From positions 33,814 to 97,813 of the forward strand of contig JAYEVE010001204.1 of assembly GCA_036346375.1 (NCBI GenBank): a stretch of DNA of 64,000 nt. The letters are read 5' to 3'. Shown here in pieces: positions 43,076-55,479 of this stretch (its first letter is position 1; every line of letters starts with the position of its first letter). The notes below the pieces were generated by a model, which ran no database searches, was not told the DNA's origin, and saw only the letters and a program-made list of their open reading frames with translations. The position numbers were made by a program, and so were the translations under genes. The DNA comes from Guadua angustifolia. Its lineage: Eukaryota > Streptophyta > Magnoliopsida > Poales > Poaceae.

Positions 43076-45905
43076 TTATGTTATTTTAGATGAGAACGGG
43101 CAATCGTACTCGATAGCACTTTGGTTTATGAAAATCCGACGGTGGGTAGGAGCATACATGGATAAGCTCCTGTCATAGGCAGTCGGTCTAGCAGTTTCGA
43201 AGCTTGGAGACTGCTATATCGGTTTATGTACCTCGTTTGGATTTTGCTTTTGTTTGGTTGGATTTGCTATTCACGGTTGGAATCCTATTTTGGGAGATGG
43301 ACGGTAGTGTGCAACGTGTTTCAGTGTATGTACACGTTTTTTTTTAGAATCACGTTCGTCTCAATTTGCCTCTATTTTGATTGTTGACCTCAAGAGAAAG
43401 GTCCAAACGTTGTGAACAATTTTCATTTTTCTCCAGCCCATAACTACAATTTTTGAGCGAAGAAATTGGCCACGCTGTTCAGAAAATAGTCAAGAACCAG
43501 TTGGGCCATCATATAGACCCCCTTGATACATGCAGCGTATCAATGCAACTGAAATATTTGTCAAATGCAAACTAAGAAAAGTTTCAGAAAATTCTGAAAA
43601 AATCATGGATGTACATATCAGCTTACCCCATCTACATATAAAATTTCATGATCAAATTCATCCTATACTAGAAGTTACAAAAAAACAAACTTGATCATGA
43701 ACAGGAACTATTCAGTTCATGATCAACTTATCTTAGTTACTGTGCACAGGACTTTGACTAAATATTTATGTGCATATGATATGCTGCTTGATACATACCC
43801 AATACATGCTTAGTTAGGCCTTGTTTGGCTATGCCACGTCCTAGCCTATCTGTCCGGCCCATCCTCATGGATGAGCCAGAGTTAGTTTAAATTCTCAGTT
43901 CATGTGCATAGATCATAACTGAAAATGGATCTTTCAAACAAGATCTTGTTATAAAAGGTGCCGGCCCAAATGTGTTTCAGTCGAATTGGTGAGACTATGC
44001 TCATTGTTTGACAGTTGACAACTGCAAGGTCATGAACGTGAGATCAGTTCTTAGAAAATGCACGAATAAACCCACGGTAGCATATAGCTACCGGAGTTGA
44101 AACCATGGCATACATAGCCACCGACACAAGTTTATATACCAGTGCGATACCGATCAGGCGCCGTTTGGAACAGAGGATTCTCAAAGAAATTTGAAAGGAT
44201 TTGTACTGATCCTGCAAAATTACCATACAATTCCCGTAAAACTGTAATTGTGAAGACCGAAGAAAGGCAGCCGTTGATAGGAATCCGTTCACTTCTTCCC
44301 ATGTCCTCATACGTCCCTTGCATTGCAAGTCTCAAGGACCAGGCCGGCAAAGCAAGGCGGGGAGACGAAGCCGGAGCATCATAATCGGGCAACGGCATGT
44401 GCCTCCACATGCCATGATGAACTGAATCCTCCCAAGATACCACAGCAATCAGTAGATTACTTCACCGATGGCTAGTACTCACTGTCATGTCATCAATGAC
44501 GCACTACGCAGCGGCAGTTACCCCGGTATCTTCTCCTCAGATCGCCACGGCCCTGCCAAGGCGCAGCAGATCCGGCTAATAAGATGAATGCGTGCAATGT
44601 TGCAATGCGATGCAGCACAAAGGTCCATGGATCTGTCAGTCGGGCTTGGTGTCACAGGTCATAACTGCACCCCTGTTCTGTCCTTTGGATGCAAATATTC
44701 GTGTTACGTATTCCAGATGATATATTTCTTGATTCGTTGCGTAGTCAGACTAAGTAATGAGAGTGTCACCGTGCATTGCAAATGGATCTTGATTCTGCGA
44801 GGTAATTGGTAGACAGGTTCAGCACACAGGTAAGAAATTCAGGGAGGCTTGTCTCTAGCCTCCAGTGAGTGAGCTGGGGCGGATCCAATGTGATACGGGT
44901 CAGTGACCGCAGCATGGTCTTAGCTCAATCGAAGAAGTTGATGTCCAGGGTGACATTATGCCCTTGTCTGGTATAGTTATAACTTTTCTGAGAAGTAATT
45001 TTTCACTAGGCTGCATAGCAGAAAAGATATACGGTTAAAAGGTTGGACTGAAGAGATTTGGTGTTTGGTAACTTAGCTTTTAGATGTGAAGAGTGTAGAT
45101 TGAGAATGGGGGTGAGAAGGATAGGGTTTCGGATTTTATATTTACTAGAAGAGGGGAATTTTTTAACTATAATGGCAAAGTTAGAACTCTAACCCACTAA
45201 GTTATGGGAAGTTACTCTATACCAACTTTCAGCTTTTCCTAGTACAAATGGGGCTGCCGGCTTTTAACTTTCATCTGCAGAGAAACCAACTGTGTAGGAC
45301 AGCTTTCGATTTCCAAATAGAAGCCAAAACTGGAGCCATCCCAAACATAGCAACTTACGGTTGTGAGTAGTGTTACAAGATACTTGCAACAATGTTGTCT
45401 ATTGGCAGCTAGTTACTGTAGTAATGTTATAGAATGTAAGTGTGTAACTAAAATGAGCAGCATTTTTGTTTTCAAGGTCACCGAAAAATAGCAATTCTAT
45501 ATATATATTGGGATTAATCTTATCAGCTCAATATGATCTTAACTAAAAAATTGTTCTACTCGTTCTATTTAACAACTTATCAACATGATCTGTGATCTGT
45601 TGTGGAGTCCAATAAAATTTTGTTGTTATAGAAGAAAAAAAGTACTCTATAACATCTAAAAATATAAATAAATAAGTGCTTTTGAAAAGGCACCGGAATG
45701 TCAAACGGAGCTCTACATGAATGATGACAATCCATGACGCTCAACATTAATAGCAGTACAAAAATGAAGGTCCAACTCTACTATGCTGAGTATGCTCTAA
45801 CAGACGCTACTGTATACACAAGCTGCTCAAGAACTCGTCTGACCAAACTAACCTCGAGTTCTGCCTCACATAGCCTACTAAACACAGAAAGAGAGATATC
45901 TATGA
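43076..45905. other. Intergenic region downstream of the SHN-like gene
   Basis: No gene is identified. 43,590-43,640 shares sequence with the foldback at 21.7 kb. TTGATCATGAAC pairs with GTTCATGATCAA near 43,690-43,728. GGCGCCGTTTGGAACAGAGGATTC (about 44,157) looks like a MITE end. A minus-strand ORF at 44,132-44,443 is unrecognised. Confidence 0.45.
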
Positions 45906-46497
45906 CTAGCAGGAGATCTCCATGGAGAAGTTGGAATCTAGCAGCTCCTCGATCATCTGCTCCACGTACTGCTCCTCAAGAAAGCCCCCGTTCCACTCCG
46001 CCGCCGACGGCGCACTGTCCGAGGCGGCATTGCCGGCGGGCAGCGGCGTGCGCGGCACTACGGGCGCCGAGGCAGCCGTCGACGCATCCTTTCCTCGCTG
46101 CGCGGCCTGCACGGACGCGAGGTTGAAGCGGTGGAGCTTGGCGACGAGCGCCGCAGAGAGGAACGACGACGAGGCGGGTGGCCCGGCGTCGTCGTCGGCG
46201 TCGTGAGGGAAGTTGGTGCGCACGCGCGGGCCGCACATGATGCGCGCCGCCTCGTCGTAGGCGCGCGCCGCGTCCTCGGCCGTCTCGAAGGTGCCCAGCC
46301 AGATCCTCGTCTTCCTGCAGTGGAACACGACAGATCCAAGAACCGCCATGGTCAGACCACGCCAAGAATCGCTGAAGGAAAACGAACAATCGGAAGGCGT
46401 TCGACCAATCGTACAGGAGGGGGTGGCGGATCTCGGAGACCCAGGAGCCCCAGTGGCGCTGCCGCACGCCGCGGTAACGCTGCTGCGTCCGTGCCAT
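45906..46497 (-). CDS. SHINE/WIN1-clade AP2/ERF transcription factor, two exons
   Basis: Exon 1 is 46,415-46,497 and exon 2 is 45,906-46,314 (minus strand). The 100-bp intron has GT (GTACG) and AG (CTGCAG) borders and falls within the AP2 domain after HPLL, the conserved place in the SHN clade. Joined, they give 163 residues. The AP2/ERF domain fills about residues 8-65: YRGVRQRHWGSWVSEIRHPL, RIWLGTFETAEDAARAYDEA, then TNFP. The C terminus has the clade motif around MIEELLDSNFSMEI. SHN/WIN1 proteins are nuclear activators of cuticular wax and cutin genes through GCC-box-type DNA binding; that role here is inferred from family. It is shorter than Arabidopsis SHN1 (about 199 residues), chiefly in the middle region. 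The frame is intact and GC-rich unlike its flanks. Confidence 0.92.
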
Positions 46498-46610
46498 CGG
46501 AGTCGAAGACGCTCTTGCTTGCTCGGCGAGACACGCCTTGTGCTGTGCTCTGTGTGCGCGTGTGAATGAGGGCTCGAGGATCAGTGCGGTATGCCGTGTG
46601 CGAAATACGG

Positions 46611-46628
46611 GTGGGCTATAAATAGAGG
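46611..46628 (-). promoter_or_regulatory. TATA-like box of the SHN-like gene
   Basis: Minus-strand CTATTTATAGCCC lies about 120 bp upstream of the ATG at 46,497. This would place transcription start near 46,590 and give a leader of roughly 90 nt. The spacing is right for a plant promoter. The assignment is by position and motif only. Confidence 0.5.
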
Positions 46629-46954
46629 GAGAGGGAAGGAGGGCGACTTCAATTCGCGGCTTGTTTGCATCGGAAGGCTTCTGAGTGGGGCCCACTAGTG
46701 TTCGTTTTATTCATATAGGATCCTGTGCACTTGAAGTTGCAATAGCACCACAGAAACTAGATCCACAGTTCAGACCGTGCACTTTACGAACACTGTACAG
46801 AACAAATCTATATAGTTGGATCTGAAATGTATGGCTGAGATCAAGTGTAGTTGCTTATTGTATAGTTGCAATAGATCTCTGTTGCCATCAGAGTAGATTG
46901 GTGTGCAGCTAAGTGCATTGATGCACAGGCACAGCTCTTGATGAGAGGAATTGC
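46629..46954. other. Upstream flank of the SHN-like gene
   Basis: No recognised feature apart from likely distal promoter. A solo LTR lies about 460 bp upstream of the start codon. Confidence 0.4.
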
Positions 46955-48019
46955 GTTATTGTAACATTCCAATTTTTGGAGTTCCTTGTGCTTAAATTTT
47001 AAAATCCGAACTCGTAGAAATTTTTCCCAAATTAATTCTAGCTTAAAATGAATTTTCAAAATTTAAAAGGATTTAATTTAGTTAATCCATACTTCAAATT
47101 AATGATTTCTTATTTTTATTGGGTTATTGTGCTTCATTTGATTTTTCCGTATTTTTGGGAATTTTTCCGGATTTATTTGCTATTTATTTGGATTTATGGA
47201 AGTTTATTCAGATTTTATGGAATTCATTAATGCGGAAAATCAATTTCTAAATTTTCTTCCGTCTTGGGCTGCCTTCTTCTTTCTTCGCCACGCGGCGCCA
47301 TCGCTCCACCCGGCCCACGCCCGCATCGCAGACGCCCAACTCACCGAAAACCCTAGCCCCATTAATTCTTGACCGTTGATCTCAATCCAACGGTCGCCAT
47401 TCGCCGAATCGCTTCAATACAGCCATGAAACCCTAGATCTGACCCGTCCGATCGCGATCCCGCGGCCCACGACGAGCCACGTCGCCAAACCCAAGCGCCG
47501 CCGCCCGCACAGTCCAACCGCTCGACCAACTTTGATATCCGTGCTGATTCTCGCCTCCCGAGGGTATTTAAGCACTGTAGCCGCCGTATCTAGGGTTTGC
47601 CACACCGCTTCGGTTTGCCCTAGGCCTCATCCATTGGTGCCTCCAAAGACGGAGAACTTGCTTGTCGGTTTTCCCGCCGGTTCGAAGTCTCTCGCCGTTT
47701 TCAACCACTCCTGAGCCTCGCCACATCTTTTGGTCCCGCTGAGTTCACTTCACAACCTCTACCAATCACTAACTCTTTCATCCGACCGTCATTCCATCGC
47801 CGTTTACAGATCGCCTTTCTCCGCCTCCGTCGAACCAAAGACCGCCTTCATTGCGTTTCTTGAGGTTCCGTAGTCGCCGTCTGCGCCAAGACGGACGGTT
47901 GGATCTCGCGCCCGCCCAACAAGAAGACTCCAAGCCCTCTGCCCCGTCACCTCATGTTTGTGCTGTGTCATCGCCATGTTGTCGCCCCGTCACTGCCGCG
48001 TGTGTGCCATGTGTGCGCC

Positions 48020-48320
48020 ACCTCACCGCCAAAGCCTACGTGTTGCCATGTGTAGTGCACGTGTGCGCCAACTCACCGCCACGTGCTGCCACTCGTTGTC
48101 CTGTAGCGCCACATCACCACCATGTGTTCCCTAGTGTTTATGTGGTTGCCACGTGTGAGCCACGTGCCGGCCACATCTTCGCCATGTCCGCACCAACTGC
48201 TCCGTCATCACCAAGTATACGCCACGTATTCGCCCCGTAGATGCCACGTCGTTGCCACGGCCTCGCCACGTAGGCCCTAGCTACTTGCGTGTCTGCCACG
48301 TGCACGCCACGTCTGTGCCA
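48020..48320 (+). repeat. Interspersed GCCACGTG words in the solo LTR
   Basis: GCCACGTG or near variants (GCCACGTGT, GCCACGTCG, GCCACGTAT) occur at least eight times in 300 bp, often spaced 20-40 bp. These are G-box-like cores (CACGTG) in the U3-like part of the LTR. Confidence 0.65.
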
Positions 48321-49901
48321 CATCACCACCTCACCCATATCACAGTGCAACTCTCTGTGAACCCATTTCACGTAGACCGTGCCTATGACTTGTGGGCCCC
48401 GCGTGTCAGCGCATTTATTTTGTATTTCCCGAATATTCCTAAAAATCCAAAAATCCAACCAATCGCATGCTGACACGTGTCAATCTATTTTATTTTCTGA
48501 TTTCCTCTCCCATTTAAACTTCGGAAGGCCCGTTCTCCTCCGTTCGAACTCCGATTCGAACGATTCAAATTTCTAAATTCATATAAAATCATGATCTATC
48601 TGCTGGTGCCTTTATTTTGAATTTTTGGATTTTATTTTTTTATTTTTTTATTTATTGTTGTCTCGTTTTGCATGTTTCGCGTGTAGACGACGCATCGGTT
48701 GAGCGAGAGGAGCATCCAGCGGAGGTAGTAGCAGCGGGAGAGGTGCAAGGCAAGTCTCCTTGACCATATTGAACCCAAGTTTATGAAATATTATTTTGTT
48801 TTAAATTATTGCATGCTATTTGATTTACGTATTGTATTTTAATGTCATTTTAAATGCTTAGATAAATGCCAATTGTTATACCACATTGAAATTCATGTTG
48901 ACAACCATTGACACCCTAGGAAAACTAACTACTGTAATTAATGGTAAATATTTTTATTACGGGAACGGTAGAAAATGCTTAGCCATGCTTAATCACGTCG
49001 GTACCTTACCATTATGGAAATGATTTCATTCTGGATTCAAAACGAATTGTGAAACTTATGGCAATTGGTGTTGCCGGTATTAATTTGAAATTAAAAGTAA
49101 AAAAATGATTTAGACCGGGGCGGATTGGTTGAATGGCGGGTGCGGGATGCACAAAATTTTGAATGTGATTGTCCGTCCTAGTCAATTAAGGACCGGTCGT
49201 GTGGACACCATGGGCCATGCTATACAGTACAACCACATGTCTATATGGGTACGACCTGGTTAAGTAATTTGTATGTATCGTTATTTGACGTCGCCATTGG
49301 GTTGTGCGGTTTGCCGATGGTACTTGCTAGGCGCAAGAGGGGCTTCATCTTGGGTGGGATGCCCTAACAATGGTGAAACCTTAGCTGAGCTCGGTGAGCG
49401 GTATATGCATTGTAAAGACCTTGTCATGATCTCTCTGCCGGCACACCAAAGGAAGTGTGTCAATAGCTTGGCGAAAGGGGTTGATCATGTCGTGTGGGTA
49501 AAGTGTACCAGCTCTGCAGAGTCTTAAAAACTACTTGAGTAGCTGTGCCCACGGACAAGGGCAAGCGTGGAACGCTTTCACATAGTAGTTTTTCTGGTTT
49601 TTGGTTTTAAATGAAAAATGATGGATTTGGTTTAAAAATGAAAATGCGGTTGGGAATCCGCGAGCGGCTAGAGCTTCCGGATCTTAGTTTGGCGGTTGGA
49701 GCCAACCAGGTAGATGGAACCTGGAAAATTGTTATACTTCAATTTAATTAATTATGCTATTTACATTTTGTGAAATGCTGCTTTATGAAATTATTACTTG
49801 TATTTAAATTTCAATTTTCGCTTTATGCAAAATGAACCCTGTATGCCATCCCTTGTTTAAGCCTTGCATTTAGTTATTTGCATTAAGTTTTCGAGACTTG
49901 C

Positions 49902-49920
49902 TGAGTATGTTGCATACTCA
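49902..49920 (+). other. Stem-loop in solo LTR 2
   Basis: TGAGTATG-TTG-CATACTCA has a perfect 8-bp stem. It occupies the same relative context (ACTTGC before it) as TGAGTT-TTCG-AACTCA at 8,345-8,360. Confidence 0.6.
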
Positions 49921-50539
49921 CCCTCGCGTTTCAATGCGGGACTGCTTATTCCATAAAGCAGATGATGGGAGAAGAGGCTATCAAAAAGCTCGCGATCCAC
50001 CGCTCGACATCGTGGTGAAGACTTTGATGAGGAGGATCGGTAGGACTACTAGGGGCATACTTACCATCGGTTGCGTGGGCATACCGATTGGCTCTTTTGT
50101 TCTACATTTCCGCTGCTATATTTTCACTTAAGCCGTAAGGCTCGATACTTGTAATAATGTGATGATGTTGTTTACACTCTTTTGCTTATTACTGTTATTT
50201 CCGTTATGATATGTCTGTGTTATCATCACTGTATGACTGGGTGTGCTAGCTGTTCCTGGACTAGCACGGTTGAAACACAGAGGGTTCGGATTTGGTAATC
50301 CGGGTCCCGACAGTTATATTGCAGTGCAATGTAACATGATGACAGGAACCTTGGTGGAGAGCACCAAGCACTGCAACGGATGCTCTCGCTGGAGGCCGAG
50401 GCATCGGCGGCCAAGTTGGTCGTCCAATGACCGCTGCGAGATCATCTTGTAGCATCTTCGATGCATTATCATTTCATTTGGATTGGTTCTTAAGTTTTTT
50501 TTAGAGAAAAAAATAATTGTGATAGATGACTTAGAAGAG

Positions 50540-50705
50540 GTGTTAATAATGATCACTATTGGTTCTCAGATTAGAAGCGATTGTGATATAGCACTGGGCA
50601 CATCACAATCGATTCTAACATAAGAACCGTGCACATCACTATCGCTTCTCACGTAAGAACCGATAGTGGTGTACCGCTTCTTAAGTGAGAACCGATTGCG
50701 ATGTA
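50540..50705 (+). repeat. CACTA subterminal repeats (ATCACTATCGGTTCT type)
   Basis: Five to six direct and inverted variants occur, such as ATCACTATTGGTTCT, GAAGCGATTGTGAT, ATCACAATCGATTCT, ATCACTATCGCTTCT and AGAACCGATAGTGGT. CACTA subterminal regions carry such clustered 12-16-bp repeats as transposase-binding sites. Confidence 0.75.
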
Positions 50706-51237
50706 CCTCGCTAGGTTATTTATACCCCTCGGCTCAACTTTCCTCTGTTGTTATTCCAGAGAAGATTTCTCCGCTGCCACCCAAAAAACAACATATATCC
50801 TGGTTGGAAGCAATATTTGGGTGAGAAAATTTAAAATTCTAAGGCTGGGTGTTAAGAGGGTAAATTTGAAACCTAACTTGAAGAGATTTCTCCTTTTTTC
50901 CTCTCATTTATGTTTTTCTTCAAAATGTGAGTATTCCTTCAATTTTACACTAGGCAATTTCGATATGTCGCAAAAAAAATTTAGGTTGCATTGAAATTAT
51001 GTGTATCCTATCAAATTTCACACCCTTTATTTGACAAGCACACATCCATTTAATTATCTTTGTAGTGCTTTTGGGTTAATCTGGAATTATTGTTTCTGTC
51101 ACATGATGAATGTTAGAGTTTAGACTGCGTAATCTACGTCTCACGTTCGACGGTGCTTATTTATAAATATGCCGATCGAAATAGCATATTTATAAGCAAA
51201 TAGTCTCGAATTGTCTATATTTTTTTAACAGTTCGAG

Positions 51238-51440
51238 GATATGTGGTTCGGCCAAGATTTTGAGCTGTTGTACAACTCCAGAGTAGATTCCGGTAGCATC
51301 TCTCTGGTGTTCTTCCGGTACACACCCCTCTTGACCAATTGTCGAGATGTGTATCTGGAGAATAGTAGGGAGATGCTACCGAAATTTTCTCTAAAGCTGT
51401 ACAACAGCTTAGAAACTTGCTCGAACCACATATTCTTGAA
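51238..51440. repeat. Foldback with about 95-bp arms inside the CACTA 5' region
   Basis: ATGTGGTTCGGCCAAGATTTTGAGC... and the inverse of ..CTTGCTCGAACCACAT pair along their length, sharing GAGCTGTTGTACAACT/AGCTGTTGTACAGCT and CGGTAGCATCTC. Consequently both strands translate to similar ~70-residue peptides. The arms have diverged by roughly a quarter of positions by eye. Confidence 0.75.
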
Positions 51441-51476
51441 TGGGATTAGGACCTAACCTATTTAGAAATTAGAAAT

Positions 51477-52625
51477 TGTCGGTGTACTTTGCACCGAGGT
51501 ACCCTCTCCGCCGTAGAAGTTGCAGGCCTAAAAAGCGGCCTAGCCCAGCATGGCAGCCTAGCGGGCAGGTGGGCGATCACGCCCTGCCCGTCAGGCGAGG
51601 AGTCCACGTGGCCTCTGGCGAGCAGGTGGGCGATTACGCCCTGCTCGCTGGGCGAGCGGCCCGCGTGGTGCCTTGGCGGGCAGGTGGGTGATCAGGCCCT
51701 GCCCGCCGGGCGAGAAGTTCACGTGGCCCCTTGACGAGCAGGTGGGCGATTACGCCTCGCATGCAGGCGGCGACCAGCGTGGTACCGGGCGGGCGTGGGC
51801 GATCAAGCCTGCCGAAGCGAGAAGTCACGTGGCCTGGCGCAGCGGTGGGCGACATACCGCCGCCGGTGAGGCTCGCATGGTACCTGGCGGGCGGTGGACG
51901 ATCACGCGCACGCCGGCGCCGGTTCAGCGGTGGCTCGGCAAAGGCGGGCGTGTGGCCCCCCTTGTCAGGCCACAGAGGCAACCAAAGGAATAAGGAGAAG
52001 GCTTCGCCTCGAAGTCTCCTTCCCCTGACATGCTGAGTCAGGGCCATTAATTGTGGAGGATTCTACTATCGACATGACGACGACCCATCCCTCTGACGCC
52101 TCTCACCAAACCCGTCGCAGGAATGTTATATCCCGGGCGGACCGGGCAAAGCCGCACAGCGGCATTAAAAGGGGCTTGAAGGACAAGGCTGTAGCGACGG
52201 GTGCAATAAATGAGTCATGGGTCAGTGAGATAAGGCTCAAATGATGGGTGTAATTAATGAGTCGTAGATCAGTATAGCGTCATCCTCTCACCTGCCTGGG
52301 CCAGCCCGTCTATATAAGGGCGCCTCAGTGCATGGAGGAGGAGGAGCGGAAAGGAAAAACAGAAGCATAAAACTAGGGGAACCACTGTAACCTCCTCCAC
52401 ACTTCCTCAACAAAGATCTAGCAGGACGTAGGGCTATTACCCGCGCTGGGGGCCTGAACCTGGGTACATCGCCGTGTCCATTGATCCGCTAATCCTCGGG
52501 ATCCATCGTAGAGAAACATTAGGGTTTCCGGCCACGAAGACGCCCTCTACCGAACCATTCCTTCCATCCTGGGAGTAGTCAACCCTGTTCGTTGACGGGG
52601 TCCTGTCAGTTGGAATACGCCGACA
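51477..52625 (+). mobile_element. Solo gypsy LTR (1.15 kb) inside the old CACTA
   Basis: TGTCGGTG...GCCGACA ends with exact GAAAT duplications (51,472-51,476 and 52,626-52,630). It contains GC-rich GGCGAGCAGGTGGGCGAT tandem units (about 51,560-51,900) upstream of a TATATAAGG TATA box (about 52,310). It aligns with the minus-strand LTR at 13,132-14,145. Confidence 0.85.
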
Positions 52626-52936
52626 GAAATCATCGTTGGTATCCTTGTTTTATTTCATTGAAGTCAAAAAATTTGCAAGCTACTACATTCATTAGGTTAT
52701 TCAATATCATTATTGATGTTCGAAATGTATGTTTCCTAACTAGAGAATTGGAAGCTCTTAACTAGGGAAAAAGGTATCGGGAGTATATTTATATATCTTG
52801 AAACCCGTCCTCTATTTTGCAAAGGTAATATTGATGAAATGATGTTTCAATATTTGAAATAGCAAGCTAACTGTCGCTCCAGTTTTTCCTTAATTTATTA
52901 TGTGTAATTTAATTGCAGATAGATCGTGAAAAATAA

Positions 52937-54051
52937 ATGTATGAGAAAAGTTATATGAGTGCTGAATTTTATACGGGTGTTAAGGAGTTCAAAAAAAATT
53001 GCAAAAGAAGACATAGTGAAGAGAGGTGCAAACTTCATATATTGTTCTTACATTGATTGCACCAATCTCAGAAGATTTAACAACCCAGCTCAAATTAAGG
53101 ACCACCAAATTCGAAGTGGCCTCGTGAGGAATTACACGTGTTGGATCCATCACGGGGAAACAAGTAATACCCTTCCGGTATGCAACAAAGATGTGGTGGA
53201 ACCCAATGACGAGTTAGTATGTGACATGTTTAAGAAGGATAATTTAGAGCAAATGTTGCGTGATGTGGAGGGAAATTACACAAAAAGGAGTTATAAAAAT
53301 TTAAAAACTTGATGGAAAATGATGTCAAGCCACTGCTCTCAGGTTCCAAAGCGGAATACATTAAGTTGGGTTCGGTCTTTCATTGTTCGAACTGAAGGTA
53401 AAACACCATTAGACAGATACAAGTTTTAATACATTTTTAGTTGTTCTATCAGATATGTTTCTAGAGGGAGATGAGTTGCCAACAAGCATTTATGAAGCGA
53501 ATAAGCTACTATGTCCCATGGGAATGAAAGTAGAAAAGATACATGGATGTCCGAATGATTGCATCTTGTACCGTAATGAGCATAAGGAATTGCATGTTTG
53601 TCCAATTTGCGATGTACCTTGGTACAAATAAAAGGACAAGCATAATGACAAGAAGTGTAAGAGCTGGGGCGACGATGGTGAAGAGGTCACTAAAGATGCA
53701 CCAACCAAGGTATTATGGTACTTTCCCATCATTCTCTATTTAAAGCGGTTGTTTGCAAATCCAGAGAGACAAAATTGTTGTGTTGTTATTACGATTCTTG
53801 AAAGAAAGATGACAAGCTGAGACACCCCGCTAATTCGGCACAATGGAGAAACATTGATTGGAAACAAGAGGTGTTTGGTACCAAAATGAGGAATATATGA
53901 TTTAGATTGAGTATAGATAGAATGAATCCGTTTAGTAACATGAGCAGTCGTCACAGCACCTGGCCAGTTCTGTTATATATCTACAATCTCCCACGTTGGT
54001 TGTGCATGAAGCGAAATTATATCATGATGTCGTTGCTAATCTCAGGACCCA
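52937..54051 (+). pseudogene. TNP2-type CACTA transposase, N-terminal part (interrupted)
   Basis: It begins MYEKSYMSAEFYTGVKEF and continues through the transposase-associated domain (IKDHQIRSGLVRNYTCWIHH, 52,959-53,312, after a frameshift). It then has the core with CPMGMKVEKIHGCPNDCILY (53,510-53,575), WYFPII..LKRLFANPERQN (53,715-53,770), and DRMNPFSNMSSRHSTWPVLL to YIMMSLLISGP ending at 54,049. TNP2 binds and mobilises CACTA ends. The frame is stopped by the CACTACAGG tip of a second CACTA and resumes near 62,453. Other frameshifts and stops show it was already decaying. Confidence 0.85.
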
Positions 54052-54099
54052 CACTACAGGAAACAAGAACAGTGTCCTCGGCCGAAACATTTTTATCGT

Positions 54100-55470
54100 C
54101 GGTAAAAAGGCCGACGACAAAGTTACTCTCGTCGACGGCTATAATGGAACCCGATTTATATATAGACCAGCAGGTGTGTCCTCGCCGCATTTAACCCGAC
54201 GACATAGAGCTCCACCGTGTCCTCGGCCTAACTTAACCCGACGACACAGCACTCCGCCCAAACAGGAGTGCCGCAGCGTGATGAAATTTGAATTTCAGAT
54301 CCCGCCAACACAAGTCAGACGGTCGGCTAAGATAAACCCGACGATACGTGCACTCCGCCATGTGGGACCAACTCGAATGCTCATGCACGAAGACTTTTGT
54401 CGCTTGAGAGAAACAAATGACGATAAAAATGGTCTGTGTCCACTGCATAAGTTTGGCCGATTTATTACAGATACAATTTTGTCGACGGCTTTATTTTAGC
54501 GGACGACAATAGTAATTCCAGACTAATTCAGAAAATCTATTTGAAAATGTTTTTGTTGTTTTTAAAATTAAGAAAACTTAAATAGAGCTTTTAGAATAGT
54601 TGTTAGGCAACACACATCTATATGACATGTAATTTTTTATTATTTAATTAATTGGTATGTGACGGCGCTGTTTGTTTGTCTCCGTACGTTACGTCGAGTT
54701 TGAGTATGTAAAACCTTGTGACGATCCAACACTGGGCGATTGAAGAGCGAGGAATGACTTGGAATATACTGTGTATGTTGTAAAACCTTAAAGTGACTCT
54801 AGAAATGTCTCTGTTCAGTGACCCGTCAGAGGTAGAAAAGTATCAAGAATGTACTGCCGGTGGTGACTTTGTTACTCCCTTGAGTTTTCAAGAGAACTTG
54901 TTGTGACAATGAAAAGCCAAGTAAAGAAGAGCGAGCAATCGTGGAATAGGTTGTGCATGTTCCAAAAACCTTAAACCGGTCGAAAAATATCCGAAAACCG
55001 TGCATTGTGTGCGAGGGTTAATATGTGTATCCGGGCATGGTCCGACTCGGTGTCGGCGAATCGCTGTCACGCCGACGACATAAGTACGCTGCGTCTCGTG
55101 TTCGCAGTTCTCGTCTCGCGGTCGGGCGCATAGAAATGCCCGACGACACCGGTGCCTCTGGGCGGCGGCATAGTAATGCCCGACGACACTGTGCCCTGCG
55201 TGGTCCCGTCGCGGCACGGCTTCTTCGATCAGGCCCACCTGCGCCTCTGCCTCAGGTGTCGGTGCATATAGTAATACCGACGACATTGGTGCCTCTGTTC
55301 GCGGTCGGCGCGCATAGTAATGCCCGACGACACCGGGTCCACACTGGTGCCTCTATGCGTGTCGGCGCATAGTAATGCCCGACGACACCGGGTCCTCGGG
55401 TCCGTGCGTGCGCATCAGGCCCGCCTGCGTTCGCTCAGGTCGGCGCATAATTGTGCCCGACGACACTGGT
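54100..55470 (+). repeat. CCGACGACA subterminal repeat array
   Basis: At least twelve copies of CCGACGACA or one-base variants occur, many as GCGCATAGTAATGCCCGACGACA units of about 50-90 bp spacing (about 55,070-55,470). This is the expected layout of a CACTA 5' subterminal region that binds its transposase. Confidence 0.8.
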
Positions 55471-55479
55471 GCCCGTTAT

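Larger units (their letters stand above)
46960..50312 (+). mobile_element. Solo LTR of a Ty3/gypsy-type retrotransposon (3.35 kb)
   Basis: It starts TGTAACATTCC and ends GGGTCCCGACA, flanked by exact GTTAT duplications (46,955-46,959 and 50,313-50,317). There is no internal coding sequence. The middle (47,280-48,330) is GC-rich with many GCCACGTG-type words. The 3' part contains the stem-loop GCTGAGTATG-TTG-CATACTCA, equivalent to that in the 6.4-8.9 kb solo LTR. It lies about 460 bp upstream of the SHN-like start codon. Confidence 0.85.

Noticed and set aside
44132..44443. Minus-strand ORF of 103 residues (GMWRHMPLPDYDAPA...)
   Set aside because: It looks protein-like but I recognise no family, and its 3' half runs into a MITE-like end; could be a gene fragment, not supported enough to call.
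46131..46695. Overlapping ORFs around the SHN-like gene
   Set aside because: Frame shadows, or read-through of the intron; the spliced model explains the AP2 domain exactly.
51476..52047. Multiple ORFs near 51.5-52.0 kb
   Set aside because: Entirely inside a solo LTR with GC-rich repeats.
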